Shown here in pieces: positions 34,228 through 42,870 of a stretch of DNA of 64,000 nucleotides. Origin of the DNA: Pseudomonas putida S13.1.2 (GTDB lineage Bacteria > Pseudomonadota > Gammaproteobacteria > Pseudomonadales > Pseudomonadaceae); the NCBI RefSeq assembly GCF_000498395.2, contig NZ_CP010979.1:4650001-4714000 (forward strand), read 5' to 3'. The first letter of the stretch is position 1, and the number at the start of each line of letters is the position of its first letter. The position numbers and the translations under genes are program-made. Under the pieces are notes generated by a model. The model saw nothing but the letters and a program-made list of their open reading frames with translations, made no database searches and was not told the origin of the DNA.

Positions 34228-36288
34228 TCAGAAATCCTTGCACAGGCGCAAGGCGTCGTAGATCGCCGCGTGCACGTTGCGCTGGGCCACGCAGTCGCCG
34301 ATGCGGTACAGCAGGTAACCTTCGCCCGGCTGGCTGAGGATCGGCTGTGGCTTGATGGCAAACAGCGCCTCCACATCGATCTGGCCCTTGTTGCGCGAGC
34401 CGTCCTTCAGCGCGTAGTACAGCGCTTCATCAGGCCGCACGCCGTTCTCGATCACCACCTGGTCGACCACGCGTTCTTCCTTGGCGCCGGTGTATTCGTT
34501 CTCCAGCACCGCCACCAGCTTGTCGCCTTCGCGGTAGACCTTTTCCAGCATCATGTCGCCGGTCATGATCACTTCTTTCGGGTACATGCTGCGGTAGTAG
34601 GTCGGGAAGGTCGTGCCGCCCATGGCCACGCCCGGCTTGATGTCGTCGGTGACGATCTCGACCTGGCTGCCTTTGTCGGCGACGAAGTCTGCCGCCGACA
34701 TACCGGTGAATTCACAGATGGTGTCGTACACCAGCACGTTCTTGCCCGGCGCAACCTTGCCGTCGAGCACATCCCAGCTGCTGACCACCAGCCCTTCGGC
34801 AGCGCCCCAGTGCTCGTTCTGCTCGACGAACGGATGGCCACCCACCGCCAGCACGATAACGTCCGGGCGCAGGTCCTGGATGGCGTCCACGCTGGCAGCG
34901 GTACCCAGGCGCAGGTCCACTTTCAGGCGCGCCAGCTCCAGCTGGTACCAGCGGGTGATGCCGGCGATCTGGTCACGCTGCGGTGCCTTGGCGGCAATGG
35001 TGATCTGCCCGCCGATCTGGTCTTTCTTCTCGAACAGGGTCACGTCGTGGCCACGTTCGGCGGCCACGCGGGCTGCTTCCATGCCGGCCGGGCCTGCGCC
35101 AACCACCACCACCTTGCGTTTGACGCCGGTGGTTTTTTCGATGATGTGCGGCACACCCATGTATTCACGGGAGGTCGCGGCGTTCTGGATGCACAGTACA
35201 TCCAGGCCCTGGTACTGGCGGTCGATGCAGTAGTTGGCACCAACGCACTGCTTGATCTGGTCAATCTGGCCCATCTTGATCTTGGCAATCAGGTGCGGGT
35301 CGGCCATGTGCGCACGGGTCATGCCGACCATGTCTACGTAGCCGCCTTCAAGGATGCGCGTGGCCTGGTTCGGGTCCTTGATGTTCTGCGCGTGCAGCAC
35401 CGGGACCTTGACCACTTCCTTGATGCCGGCTGCCAGGTGCAGGAACGGCTCTGGCGGGTAGCTCATGTTGGGGATGACGTTGGCCAGGGTGTTGTGGGTG
35501 TCGCAACCCGAACCAACCACGCCAATGAAGTCGAGCATGCCGGTGCCGTCGTAGTAGGCGGCAATCTGCTTCATGTCCTCGTGGCTGAGGCCATCCGGGT
35601 GGAACTCGTCGCCACAGAGACGCATGCCCACGCAGAAGTCGTCGCCCACTTCGGCGCGCACGGCTTTCAATACTTCCAGGCCGAACTTCATGCGGCCTTC
35701 AAACGTGCCGCCCCATTCGTCGGTACGCTTGTTGACCCGCGGGCTCCAGAACTGGTCGATCATGTGCTGGTGCACCGCCGACAGTTCGACGCCGTCCAGC
35801 CCGCCCTCTTTAGCACGCCGCGCAGCCTGCGCGTAGTTGCCGATGACGCGCCAGATCTCTTCCACCTCGATGGTCTTGCAGGTGGCGCGGTGCACCGGTT
35901 CGCGGATGCCCGACGGCGACATCAGGGTTGGCCAGTTGAAGCCGTCCCAGCGCGAGCGACGGCCCATGTGGGTAATCTGGATCATGATCTTGGCGCCATG
36001 CTTGTGCATGGCGTCGGCCAGGTTCTGGAAGTGCGGGATGATGCGGTCGGTCGACAGGTTGACCGACGCCCACCATTCCTGCGGGCTGTCGATGGCGACG
36101 ACGGACGAGCCGCCGCAGATCGCCAGGCCGATGCCGCCCTTTGCCTTCTCTTCGTAGTACTTCACGTAGCGGTCGGTCGTCATGCCGCCGTCAGTGGCGT
36201 AGACCTCGGCGTGCGCGGTGCTGAGCACGCGGTTGCGGATGGTCAGTTTGCCGATCTGGATCGGCTGGAACATTGCTTCGAATGCCAT
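34228..36288 (-). CDS. dgcA: Dimethylglycine demethylase DgcA (TMADH-like flavoprotein)
   Basis: 686-residue protein of the trimethylamine dehydrogenase / 2,4-dienoyl-CoA reductase class: an N-terminal old-yellow-enzyme FMN barrel (1-340, with SAVHQHMIDQFWSPRVNKR), an iron-sulfur segment, and a C-terminal NAD/FAD-like domain starting at VVVVGAGPAGMEAARVAA (about 390). It demethylates dimethylglycine to sarcosine. In the iron-sulfur segment Cys348, Cys354 and Cys366 are present, but the second cysteine of the TMADH set is Ala351. Upstream gene ends 15 bases before. Confidence 0.93.
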   Translation of the reverse strand: MAFEAMFQPIQIGKLTIRNRVLSTAHAEVYATDGGMTTDRYVKYYEEKAKGGIGLAICGGSSVVAIDSPQEWWASVNLSTDRIIPHFQNLADAMHKHGAKIMIQITHMGRRSRWDGFNWPTLMSPSGIREPVHRATCKTIEVEEIWRVIGNYAQAARRAKEGGLDGVELSAVHQHMIDQFWSPRVNKRTDEWGGTFEGRMKFGLEVLKAVRAEVGDDFCVGMRLCGDEFHPDGLSHEDMKQIAAYYDGTGMLDFIGVVGSGCDTHNTLANVIPNMSYPPEPFLHLAAGIKEVVKVPVLHAQNIKDPNQATRILEGGYVDMVGMTRAHMADPHLIAKIKMGQIDQIKQCVGANYCIDRQYQGLDVLCIQNAATSREYMGVPHIIEKTTGVKRKVVVVGAGPAGMEAARVAAERGHDVTLFEKKDQIGGQITIAAKAPQRDQIAGITRWYQLELARLKVDLRLGTAASVDAIQDLRPDVIVLAVGGHPFVEQNEHWGAAEGLVVSSWDVLDGKVAPGKNVLVYDTICEFTGMSAADFVADKGSQVEIVTDDIKPGVAMGGTTFPTYYRSMYPKEVIMTGDMMLEKVYREGDKLVAVLENEYTGAKEERVVDQVVIENGVRPDEALYYALKDGSRNKGQIDVEALFAIKPQPILSQPGEGYLLYRIGDCVAQRNVHAAIYDALRLCKDF

Positions 36289-36303
36289 GACGCTATCTCC
36301 GGC

Positions 36304-36834
36304 TTACAACGGCTTTGTAACGAACAGGCCATCTTCGTGGCCTTCCTCCGACCCACCGTAGACTTGTTCGGCCACGGTGCGGATCGAGCTGCCACGGGCA
36401 GCGAGAATCTGGTCCATTGCGCCGGCGAACCAGCCGGTGAACATGTAGTCGACCTTGCGGCCAACCTTGCCGTACACGTACACGAACGCCGAATGCTTGA
36501 GCTTGACACTGCAGGTGCCTTTGTCCAGGTCGATGTCCTGGATCTCGAACAGGCCCCAGCCACGCTGGGACAGGCGCTTCATGTAGTGCTCAAACACCGC
36601 CACGCCTTCCAGGCCATGGCACTCGGCTTCTTTCTCACACCAGTGCCAAGCGGACTTGTAGCCGGCCTTGTAGAGGATCTCGGCGTAGGCGTCGGCGCCC
36701 AGCACTTCCTCGATGCCCATGTGGTTGTTGACGAAGAAATGGCGCGGCACGTACAGCATCGGCAAGGCGTCGCTGGTCCAGACACCGGTCTCGCTGTCGA
36801 CTTCGATTGGCAATTGCGGGGCGATCTTGGCCAT
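36304..36834 (-). CDS. DUF5943 protein of the dgc operon
   Basis: 176-residue protein that always accompanies dgcAB in pseudomonads. It resembles small V4R/haem-NO-like domains (ILYKAGYKSAWHWCEKEAE, EHYMKRLSQRGWGLFEI, HSAFVYVYGKVGRKVDYMFTGWFAGAMDQIL). No catalytic role is known. It sits between the dipeptidase gene (77-base gap) and dgcA (15-base gap), so it is co-transcribed; a scaffold or sensing role in demethylation is possible. Confidence 0.8.
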   Translation of the reverse strand: MAKIAPQLPIEVDSETGVWTSDALPMLYVPRHFFVNNHMGIEEVLGADAYAEILYKAGYKSAWHWCEKEAECHGLEGVAVFEHYMKRLSQRGWGLFEIQDIDLDKGTCSVKLKHSAFVYVYGKVGRKVDYMFTGWFAGAMDQILAARGSSIRTVAEQVYGGSEEGHEDGLFVTKPL

Positions 36835-36911
36835 GGAAACTCAACTCCATACAAATTTTTATGTGGGTGCCCCGGCGTTGCTGGCAGGGGCTATCAGGCT
36901 TGGAGAGCGGC

Positions 36912-37889
36912 TTACTCGCCCCAGACGTCCTTCAGGACGTTGACCCAGTTCTCGCCCATGATCTTGCGCACCACACGCTCGGAGTGGCCGCGCTTGAGCA
37001 AGGTTTCGGTGAGGTTGGGGAATTCGCCCACGGTGCGGATGCCCAGCGGGTTGATGATCTTGCCGAAGTTGGTCAGGCGACGGGCGTAGCCCTTGTCGTG
37101 GGTCAGGTACTCGAAGAACTCCTGGCCATGGCCCTGGGTGAAGTCGGTGCCGATACCGATGGCGTCTTCACCGACGATGTTCATGGTGTACTCGATGGCT
37201 TCGGCGTAGTCGTCGATGGTCGAGTCGATGCCTTTGGCCAGGAACGGCGCGAACATGGTCACGCCGACGAAGCCGCCGTGGTCGGCGATGAACTTCAGCT
37301 CTGCGTCCGACTTGTTGCGCGGGTGCTCTTTAAGGCCCGACGGCAGGCAGTGGGAGTAGCAGACCGGTTTTTTCGATTCGAGGATGACCTCTTCGGAGGT
37401 CTTGGAGCCGACATGGGACAGGTCGCACATGATGCCGACGCGGTTCATTTCCGCCACGATCTCGCGGCCGAAGCCCGACAAGCCGCCGTCACGCTCGTAG
37501 CAACCGGTGCCTACCAGGTTCTGGGTGTTGTAGCACATCTGCACGATGCCCACGCCCAGCTGCTTGAACACGTCCACGTAGGCGATCTGGTCTTCGAATG
37601 CATGGGCGTTCTGGAAGCCGAACAGGATGCCAGTCTTGCCCAGTTCCTTGGCCTTGCGGATGTCGGCGGTGGTGCGCACCGGCATCACCAGGTCGCCGTT
37701 GTCGCGGATCAGCTTCTGGCTGGCGGCGATCTGGTCGACGGTTGCCTTGAAGCCTTCCCAAACCGACACCGTGCAGTTGGCCGCAGTCAGCCCGCCTTTG
37801 CGCATGTCCTCGAACAGCTCGCGGTTCCATTTGGCAATGATCAGGCCGTCGATGACGATGCTGTCGGCGTGAAGTTCGGCTGGGCTCAT
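36912..37889 (-). CDS. Membrane-dipeptidase-family protein of the dgc operon
   Basis: 325-residue peptidase family M19 protein (renal dipeptidase fold). Family blocks are VIDGLIIAKWN in place of the usual D-G-H-x-D metal site, LGVGIVQMCYNTQN, CDLSHVGSKTSEEV, SHCLPSGLKEHPRNKSD and IGIGTDFTQGHG. The first metal motif is altered (no HxD after IDG), so dipeptidase activity is doubtful. It heads the operon in front of dgcA, as in P. aeruginosa. ATG at 37889 has AAGGGGA 7 bases upstream. Confidence 0.85.
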   Translation of the reverse strand: MSPAELHADSIVIDGLIIAKWNRELFEDMRKGGLTAANCTVSVWEGFKATVDQIAASQKLIRDNGDLVMPVRTTADIRKAKELGKTGILFGFQNAHAFEDQIAYVDVFKQLGVGIVQMCYNTQNLVGTGCYERDGGLSGFGREIVAEMNRVGIMCDLSHVGSKTSEEVILESKKPVCYSHCLPSGLKEHPRNKSDAELKFIADHGGFVGVTMFAPFLAKGIDSTIDDYAEAIEYTMNIVGEDAIGIGTDFTQGHGQEFFEYLTHDKGYARRLTNFGKIINPLGIRTVGEFPNLTETLLKRGHSERVVRKIMGENWVNVLKDVWGE

Positions 37890-38172
37890 CAGGCTGTCCC
37901 CTTTTATTGAATGTTGGCGCCAAACCTTGTGTCGGCGCTTTGGGGCCAGCATATGCCTGTGCCCAAAGGCGCCCCGATGCAAAAACGACAGGGGGTTTGC
38001 CGAAAGCGTCAATGCGCGACAACACGCCCTCTGGCACGCCTTCTGGCGATGAGAGACAGTCTCGATAACGACATTTCTGGCTGCTTTATGAACATTTGGA
38101 CAGGTGGCTACCACCGCGCCTTCGTCTGAGCGAGAATCCCTGCGATTCGTCAGCCTGTTGAGGAGAAAAGGG
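37890..38172. promoter_or_regulatory. Divergent dgc-operon / lprI-like promoter region
   Basis: 283 bases between divergent genes. On the minus strand TGTCG occurs several times (about 37985, 38020 and 38075), resembling the TGTCGC arms in the gbcA/gbcB region, but I see no clear 21-bp-spaced direct repeat. In relatives the dgc operon is GbdR-activated. Confidence 0.35.
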
Positions 38173-38574
38173 ATGAAATCATTGGCATGGCTGGTATTGC
38201 TGGCCGTCGTATCCGGCGCCCAGGCCGGCGAGGAAGAAAGCACCCCGTGCGACAACGTCGAGACCGACCAGCAGACCTACGCCTGCGCGGCGTTCAACAA
38301 GCAGACGGCCGAGCGGGAGTTGAAGTCGGCTTACGATGACCTGATCCAGCGCATCCGCGATCAATATGCCGACGAAGGCGACCAGGCCACTGCCCTGATC
38401 GGGCGCATGGATGCGGCAGAGAAGCTGTGGACACAACTGCGCGATGCTGATTGCAAGGTCGAGACCTATGCCGAGAAGCAGGGGAGCAAGGCATTCCAGG
38501 CGGCCTGGGATACCTGCGTGGCCCAGCGCAGTGATGACCGGTCGGAGTATTTGCAGTCCATTGGCCAGCAGTGA
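38173..38574 (+). CDS. LprI-family (DUF1311) exported protein
   Basis: 133-residue exported protein with signal peptide (MKSLAWLVLLAVVSGAQA). The mature part shows the DUF1311/LprI pattern: paired cysteines (Cys27, Cys37 in CDNVETDQQTYAC), L(K/N)xAYDDLIQRI, LWTQLRDADC and AWDTCVAQ. Mycobacterial LprI inhibits lysozyme; in pseudomonads the role is unproven. GGAGAAAAGGG precedes the ATG. Divergent from the dgc operon, followed by a REP pair. Confidence 0.8.
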   Translation: MKSLAWLVLLAVVSGAQAGEEESTPCDNVETDQQTYACAAFNKQTAERELKSAYDDLIQRIRDQYADEGDQATALIGRMDAAEKLWTQLRDADCKVETYAEKQGSKAFQAAWDTCVAQRSDDRSEYLQSIGQQ

Positions 38575-38593
38575 AATCCCTGTTTCCTGCACA

Positions 38594-38688
38594 GGCCCTA
38601 TCGCCGGCAAGCCAGCTCCCACAGGTACCCCACAGCATTCAAAACCTGTGCAATACCTGTGGGAGCTGGCTTGCCGGCGATAGGGCCA
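38594..38688. repeat. REP pair, GCCGGCAAGCCAGC type
   Basis: Inverted pair between the LprI-like gene and convergent cdhR. Confidence 0.85.
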
Positions 38689-38701
38689 GTGCAAGAGGAA
38701 A

Positions 38702-39646
38702 TCAAACTGCCCTGGCCAACCTGTCCTCCCGCGGGCAACGCTGGTACCGCGCCCGGTAACAGCGGGTAAAGTACGAAGCCGACTCGAACCCGCAAGCCAC
38801 CCCCACCTCCAGCACACTCATGTCGGTCTGGCGCAACAACTGCCGTGCCTTGTCCAGCCGCAGCCGCAAATAGAACCCACTGGGCGTGTCATCCAGGTGC
38901 ACGCGAAACAGCCGCTCCAGCTGCCGCCGGGTCACCTGCACCACTTCTGCCAGCACCTGGGTATTGAGCGGCTGTTCGGTATTGCGCTCCATTTCGCCAA
39001 TCACCTTCACCAGCTTCTTGTTGCTGATGCCATAGCGGCTGGCAATCTGCATGCGCTGATGGTCCTGTCGCTGGCGGATACGCCCGAGCACGAATTGTTC
39101 CGACACCTGCACTGCCAGCTCGCTGCCGTGAGCCTGTGCAATCAGGTCCAGCATCAGGTCGATCGACGCCGTACCGCCAGCGCAGGTGATGCGCCTACGG
39201 TCGATCTCGAACAGCTCCTGGGTCGCCTGCAGGCTCGGGTAGTTTTCCTTGAACGCTTCCAGTGCCTCCCAGTGCACGGTGGCGCGGTGGCCGTCGAGCA
39301 GGCCGGACTCGGCCAGCACAACGGCACCGGTATCGATGCCGCCCAATATCACCCCTTCATGATCCAGGCGGCGTAGCGCCTGTTGCAGCGCCGGGCCATA
39401 ACAGGCCAGGGGATCGAAACCGGCCACGATCAGCAGAATGCCGGCAGGCTCGCCCGCGGCCAGGGCCGCATCGGCGTTTACCGACATGCCGTTGCTGGCC
39501 TGCACCGCCCCGCCATCCAGGCTCAGCACCTGCCAGCGGTACGACGGCCCCTTGAACCGGTTGGCTACCCGCAGCGGCTCCAGGGCACTGATGAAGCCCA
39601 TGGCCGAGAACCCGGGCAACAGCAGAAAGTGAATGTTTTGCAGCAT
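38702..39646 (-). CDS. cdhR: Carnitine catabolism regulator CdhR (GATase-like AraC family)
   Basis: 314-residue transcription activator. The N-terminal half is a DJ-1/GATase-like ligand domain (FLLLPGFSAMGFISALEPLR, GGIDTGAVVLAESGLLDG) and the C-terminal part has the double helix-turn-helix AraC domain (VTRRQLERLFRVHLDDTPSG and VGVACGFESASYFTRCYRARY). Its divergent position to caiX and the carnitine genes identifies it as CdhR. ATG at 39646 with GGAG 9 bases upstream was chosen. Confidence 0.9.
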   Translation of the reverse strand: MLQNIHFLLLPGFSAMGFISALEPLRVANRFKGPSYRWQVLSLDGGAVQASNGMSVNADAALAAGEPAGILLIVAGFDPLACYGPALQQALRRLDHEGVILGGIDTGAVVLAESGLLDGHRATVHWEALEAFKENYPSLQATQELFEIDRRRITCAGGTASIDLMLDLIAQAHGSELAVQVSEQFVLGRIRQRQDHQRMQIASRYGISNKKLVKVIGEMERNTEQPLNTQVLAEVVQVTRRQLERLFRVHLDDTPSGFYLRLRLDKARQLLRQTDMSVLEVGVACGFESASYFTRCYRARYQRCPREDRLARAV

Positions 39647-39666
39647 TGCATGCTCCACGGCAAAGG

Positions 39667-39702
39667 TGGTCGCCTCCGTGCAAGTGTTGGTCGCCAGGGT
39701 GC
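39667..39702 (+). promoter_or_regulatory. 21-bp-spaced direct repeat, likely CdhR operator
   Basis: TGGTCGCCTCCGTGC (39667-39681) and TGGTCGCCAGGGTGC (39688-39702) match in 12 of 15 positions and start exactly 21 bases apart, the geometry of AraC-family half-sites. They lie between divergent cdhR and caiX, about 90-125 bases upstream of the caiX start. Confidence 0.6.
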
Positions 39703-39792
39703 GATTTTTCACCCTGCGTGCAGCGTAGCGTGTTCACACGGCCCAGAGAGACCGAACCCCATAACAATATGCACTGCCGATGGAGAGCCACC

Positions 39793-40737
39793 ATGCACAG
39801 CTTGATCCGCCGCAGCCTGTTGACCCTTGCCCTTAGCAGCATCGCCACTTCCCCGCTTTTCGCCGCAGAGCCTGCGGCCTGCAAGAACGTCCGCCTGGGC
39901 GTGGTCAACTGGACTGACGTCATCGCCACCAGCGCCATGGCCCAGGTGCTGCTTGATGGCCTGGGCTACCAGACCAAGCAGACCAGCGCTTCGCAGCAGA
40001 TCATCTTTGCCGGCATCCGCGACAAGCGCCTGGACATGTTCCTGGGTTACTGGAACCCGATCATGACCCAGACCATTACACCGTTCATCGATGCCCAGCA
40101 GGTCAAGGTGCTGGAAAAGCCCAGCCTGGAAGATGCGCGGGCGACCCTGGCAGTGCCGAAGTACCTGTATGACAAAGGCCTGAAGACCTTCGCCGACATT
40201 CACAAGTTCGAGAAGGAGCTGGGCGGCAAGCTCTATGGCATCGAGCCCGGCTCGGGTGCCAACACCCAGATCAAGGCCATGATCACCAAGAACCAGTTCG
40301 GCCTGGGCAAGTTCCAGCTGGTCGAGTCCAGCGAGGCCGGCATGCTCGCTGCCGTCGACCGCGCCGTGCGCCGCAAGGAGGCCGTGGTGTTCTTCGGCTG
40401 GGCGCCGCACCCGATGAACGTGAACATCGACATGGCCTACCTGGGCGAGAGCCAGGACGCCCTGGGGCCGGACGAAGGCCGCGCAACGGTGTGGACGGTG
40501 ACCGCGCCGGACTACGCCGAACGCTGCCCCAACGCCCACCGCTTGCTGGCCAACCTGAACTTCAGCGCCGAGGACGAGAGCCGCATGATGCAGCCGCTGC
40601 TCGACCACAAGGATGCGCTGGAATCGGCCCGCCAGTGGCTCAAGGACCACCCCGAGGACAAGGCGCGCTGGCTTGAGGGTGTGACCACCTTCGATGGCAA
40701 GCCGGGTGCGGACAACCTCAAGCTTACTGCCAACTGA
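39793..40737 (+). CDS. caiX: Carnitine-binding periplasmic protein CaiX
   Basis: 314-residue OpuAC-type substrate-binding protein with signal peptide (cleavage near SPLFA-AEPA). Key blocks: VVNWTDVIATSAM, MFLGYWNPIM, YGIEPGSGANTQI and FFGWAPHPMN, with Trp residues forming the quaternary-amine cage. No permease genes are nearby; in P. aeruginosa CaiX delivers carnitine to the choline-type ChoWV/CbcWV core, encoded here at 57.8-59.8 kb. First gene of the carnitine operon. Confidence 0.9.
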   Translation: MHSLIRRSLLTLALSSIATSPLFAAEPAACKNVRLGVVNWTDVIATSAMAQVLLDGLGYQTKQTSASQQIIFAGIRDKRLDMFLGYWNPIMTQTITPFIDAQQVKVLEKPSLEDARATLAVPKYLYDKGLKTFADIHKFEKELGGKLYGIEPGSGANTQIKAMITKNQFGLGKFQLVESSEAGMLAAVDRAVRRKEAVVFFGWAPHPMNVNIDMAYLGESQDALGPDEGRATVWTVTAPDYAERCPNAHRLLANLNFSAEDESRMMQPLLDHKDALESARQWLKDHPEDKARWLEGVTTFDGKPGADNLKLTAN

Positions 40738-40740
40738 TCC

Positions 40741-40817
40741 GGCCCTTTTCGCGGGCACGCCCGCTCCCACAGGGTTCACGCGAACCCTGTGGGAGCTGGC
40801 TTGCCGGCGATAGGGCC
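40741..40817. repeat. REP pair between caiX and the BKACE gene
   Basis: A GCGGGCACGCCCGC-type unit paired with a GCTGGCTTGCCGGC-type unit; a mixed pair. Confidence 0.85.
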
Positions 40818-40844
40818 AGCACAGACAACACAAGGAACCCCGCC

Positions 40845-41729
40845 ATGAACCACGACGTCATCATCACCTGCGCCCTCACCGGCGCCGGTGACACCGCCTC
40901 GAAAAGCCACCTGGTCCCGGTCACCCCCAAGCAGATCGCCGAAGCCGCCGTCGAAGCAGCCAAAGCCGGCGCCACCGTGGTCCACTGCCACGTTCGCGAC
41001 CCGCAAAGCGGCCGTTTCAGCCGCGACGTAAACCTCTACCGCGAAGTCATGGAACGCATCCGCGAAGCCGATGTGGACATCATCGTCAACCTCACCGCCG
41101 GCATGGGTGGCGACCTGGAAATCGGCCCGGGCGAAACGCCCCTAGAGTTCGGCCCGGGCACCGACCTGATCGGCCCGCTGGAACGCCTGGCCCATGTCGA
41201 GGCGCTGCTGCCGGAGATCTGTACCCTTGACTGCGGCACGCTCAACTTCGGCGACGGCAATTCGATTTATGTCTCCACCCCGGCGCAACTGCGCGCCGGC
41301 GCCAAACGCATCACCGAACTGGGCGTGAAAGCCGAACTGGAAATCTTCGACACCGGCCACCTGTGGTTCGCCAAGCAGATGATCAAGGAAGGCCTGCTCG
41401 AAGACCCGCTGTTCCAGCTGTGCCTGGGCATTCCCTGGGGCGCACCGGCCGACACCACCACCATGAAGGCGATGGTCGACAACCTGCCGGCCAACGTCAC
41501 CTGGGCCGGCTTTGGCATCGGCCGCATGCAAATGCCGATGGCCGCACAAGCTGTGTTACTCGGCGGCAACGTGCGGGTCGGCCTGGAAGACAACCTGTAC
41601 CTGGACCGCGGCGTGCTGGCCAGCAACGGCCAATTGGTCGAACGGGCGGTGGAGATCATTTCGCGCCTCGGTGCCCGCGTGCTGACCCCGGCCGAAGGGC
41701 GGGAAAAAATGAATCTCAAGCGCCGCTGA
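40845..41729 (+). CDS. 3-dehydrocarnitine cleavage enzyme (BKACE family, DUF849)
   Basis: 294-residue zinc enzyme of the beta-keto acid cleavage family. It converts 3-dehydrocarnitine and acetyl-CoA into acetoacetate and betainyl-CoA. The zinc site pair H-x-H is in VVHCHVRDP (about 45-53); other family blocks are IIVNLTAGMGGD, VEALLPEICTLDCG, and NVRVGLEDNLYL. AAGGAA stands 9 bases before the ATG. Lies between caiX and lcdH in the carnitine gene group. Confidence 0.92.
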   Translation: MNHDVIITCALTGAGDTASKSHLVPVTPKQIAEAAVEAAKAGATVVHCHVRDPQSGRFSRDVNLYREVMERIREADVDIIVNLTAGMGGDLEIGPGETPLEFGPGTDLIGPLERLAHVEALLPEICTLDCGTLNFGDGNSIYVSTPAQLRAGAKRITELGVKAELEIFDTGHLWFAKQMIKEGLLEDPLFQLCLGIPWGAPADTTTMKAMVDNLPANVTWAGFGIGRMQMPMAAQAVLLGGNVRVGLEDNLYLDRGVLASNGQLVERAVEIISRLGARVLTPAEGREKMNLKRR

Positions 41730-41761
41730 GCCCCTGCAACGATCGCAGCTACGCCAAAGAT

Positions 41762-41851
41762 CCTGTGGGAGCGGGCATGCCCGCGAAGCAGGCGACGCAG
41801 CGGATGGCACCGGCTTTGCCGGTGTTCGCGGGCGCGCCCGCTCCCACAGGG
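41762..41851. repeat. REP pair between the BKACE gene and lcdH
   Basis: Inverted GCGGGC-type pair with a CCGGCTTTGCCGG hairpin in the spacer. Confidence 0.85.
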
Positions 41852-41894
41852 ATCGATGCCCCCTGATCAATGTGTTTTGCCCTGAGGAACCGAC

Positions 41895-42860
41895 ATGCCT
41901 TTCATCACCGAGATCAAGACCTTCGCCGCTTTGGGTAGCGGCGTAATCGGCAGCGGCTGGGTTGCCCGCGCCCTTGCCCACGGCCTGGACGTGGTCGCCT
42001 GGGACCCGGCGCCAGGTGCCGAGCAAGCGCTGCGCAAGCGCATTGCCAACGCTTGGCCAGCGCTGGAAAAACAAGGCCTGGCGCAAGGTGCATCACAAAA
42101 CCGGCTGAAGTTCGTCAGCACCATCGAAGAGTGCGTACGCGACGCCGATTTTATCCAGGAAAGCGCACCGGAGCGGCTGGACCTCAAGCTCGACCTGCAC
42201 GCGAAAATCAGCGCCGCCGCCAAGCCCGAGGCCATCATCGGTTCCAGCACTTCAGGCCTGCTGCCCAGCGAATTCTACGAGTCGGCTACCCACCCCGAAC
42301 GCTGCGTGGTCGGCCACCCGTTCAACCCGGTGTACTTGCTGCCGCTGGTCGAGATCGTCGGCGGCAACCGTACTGCGCCTGAAGCCATCGAGGCGGCAAA
42401 AACCATCTACACCGCACTGGGTATGCGCCCGCTGCATGTGCGCAAGGAAGTGCCCGGTTTCATCGCCGACCGCCTGCTCGAAGCGCTCTGGCGGGAGGCC
42501 CTGCACCTGGTCAACGACGGCGTGGCGACCACCGGTGAGATCGACGATGCCATCCGCTTCGGCGCCGGCCTGCGCTGGTCGTTCATGGGCACCTTCCTCA
42601 CCTACACCCTGGCCGGTGGCGATGCGGGCATGCGCCACTTCATGTCGCAGTTCGGGCCAGCCCTCAAGCTGCCCTGGACCTACCTGCCGGCGCCGGAGCT
42701 AACCGACAAGTTGATCGACGATGTGGTGGACGGCACCTCGGCGCAACTGGGCGAACGTAGCATCGCCGCGCTGGAGCGCTATCGTGATGACACCCTGCTG
42801 GCGGTGCTGGCAGCGGTGAAGACCAGCAAGGCAACACATGGCATGGCCTATGGCGATTGA
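41895..42860 (+). CDS. lcdH: L-carnitine 3-dehydrogenase
   Basis: 321-residue NAD-dependent dehydrogenase of the 3-hydroxyacyl-CoA dehydrogenase family, oxidising L-carnitine to 3-dehydrocarnitine. The NAD fold is LGSGVIGSGWVARALAHG (13-30). The substrate/catalytic block is GSSTSGLLPSEF with HPERCVVGHPFNPVYLLP. Length equals known pseudomonad enzymes, which lack the fused thioesterase seen in some bacteria; here the thioesterase is the next gene, 10 bases on. Confidence 0.94.
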   Translation: MPFITEIKTFAALGSGVIGSGWVARALAHGLDVVAWDPAPGAEQALRKRIANAWPALEKQGLAQGASQNRLKFVSTIEECVRDADFIQESAPERLDLKLDLHAKISAAAKPEAIIGSSTSGLLPSEFYESATHPERCVVGHPFNPVYLLPLVEIVGGNRTAPEAIEAAKTIYTALGMRPLHVRKEVPGFIADRLLEALWREALHLVNDGVATTGEIDDAIRFGAGLRWSFMGTFLTYTLAGGDAGMRHFMSQFGPALKLPWTYLPAPELTDKLIDDVVDGTSAQLGERSIAALERYRDDTLLAVLAAVKTSKATHGMAYGD

Positions 42861-42870
42861 GGAATAAGCA

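Noticed and set aside
34078..37089. 1000-codon open frame antisense to dgcA
   Set aside because: Antisense shadow across three supported genes; no motif or plausible start site.
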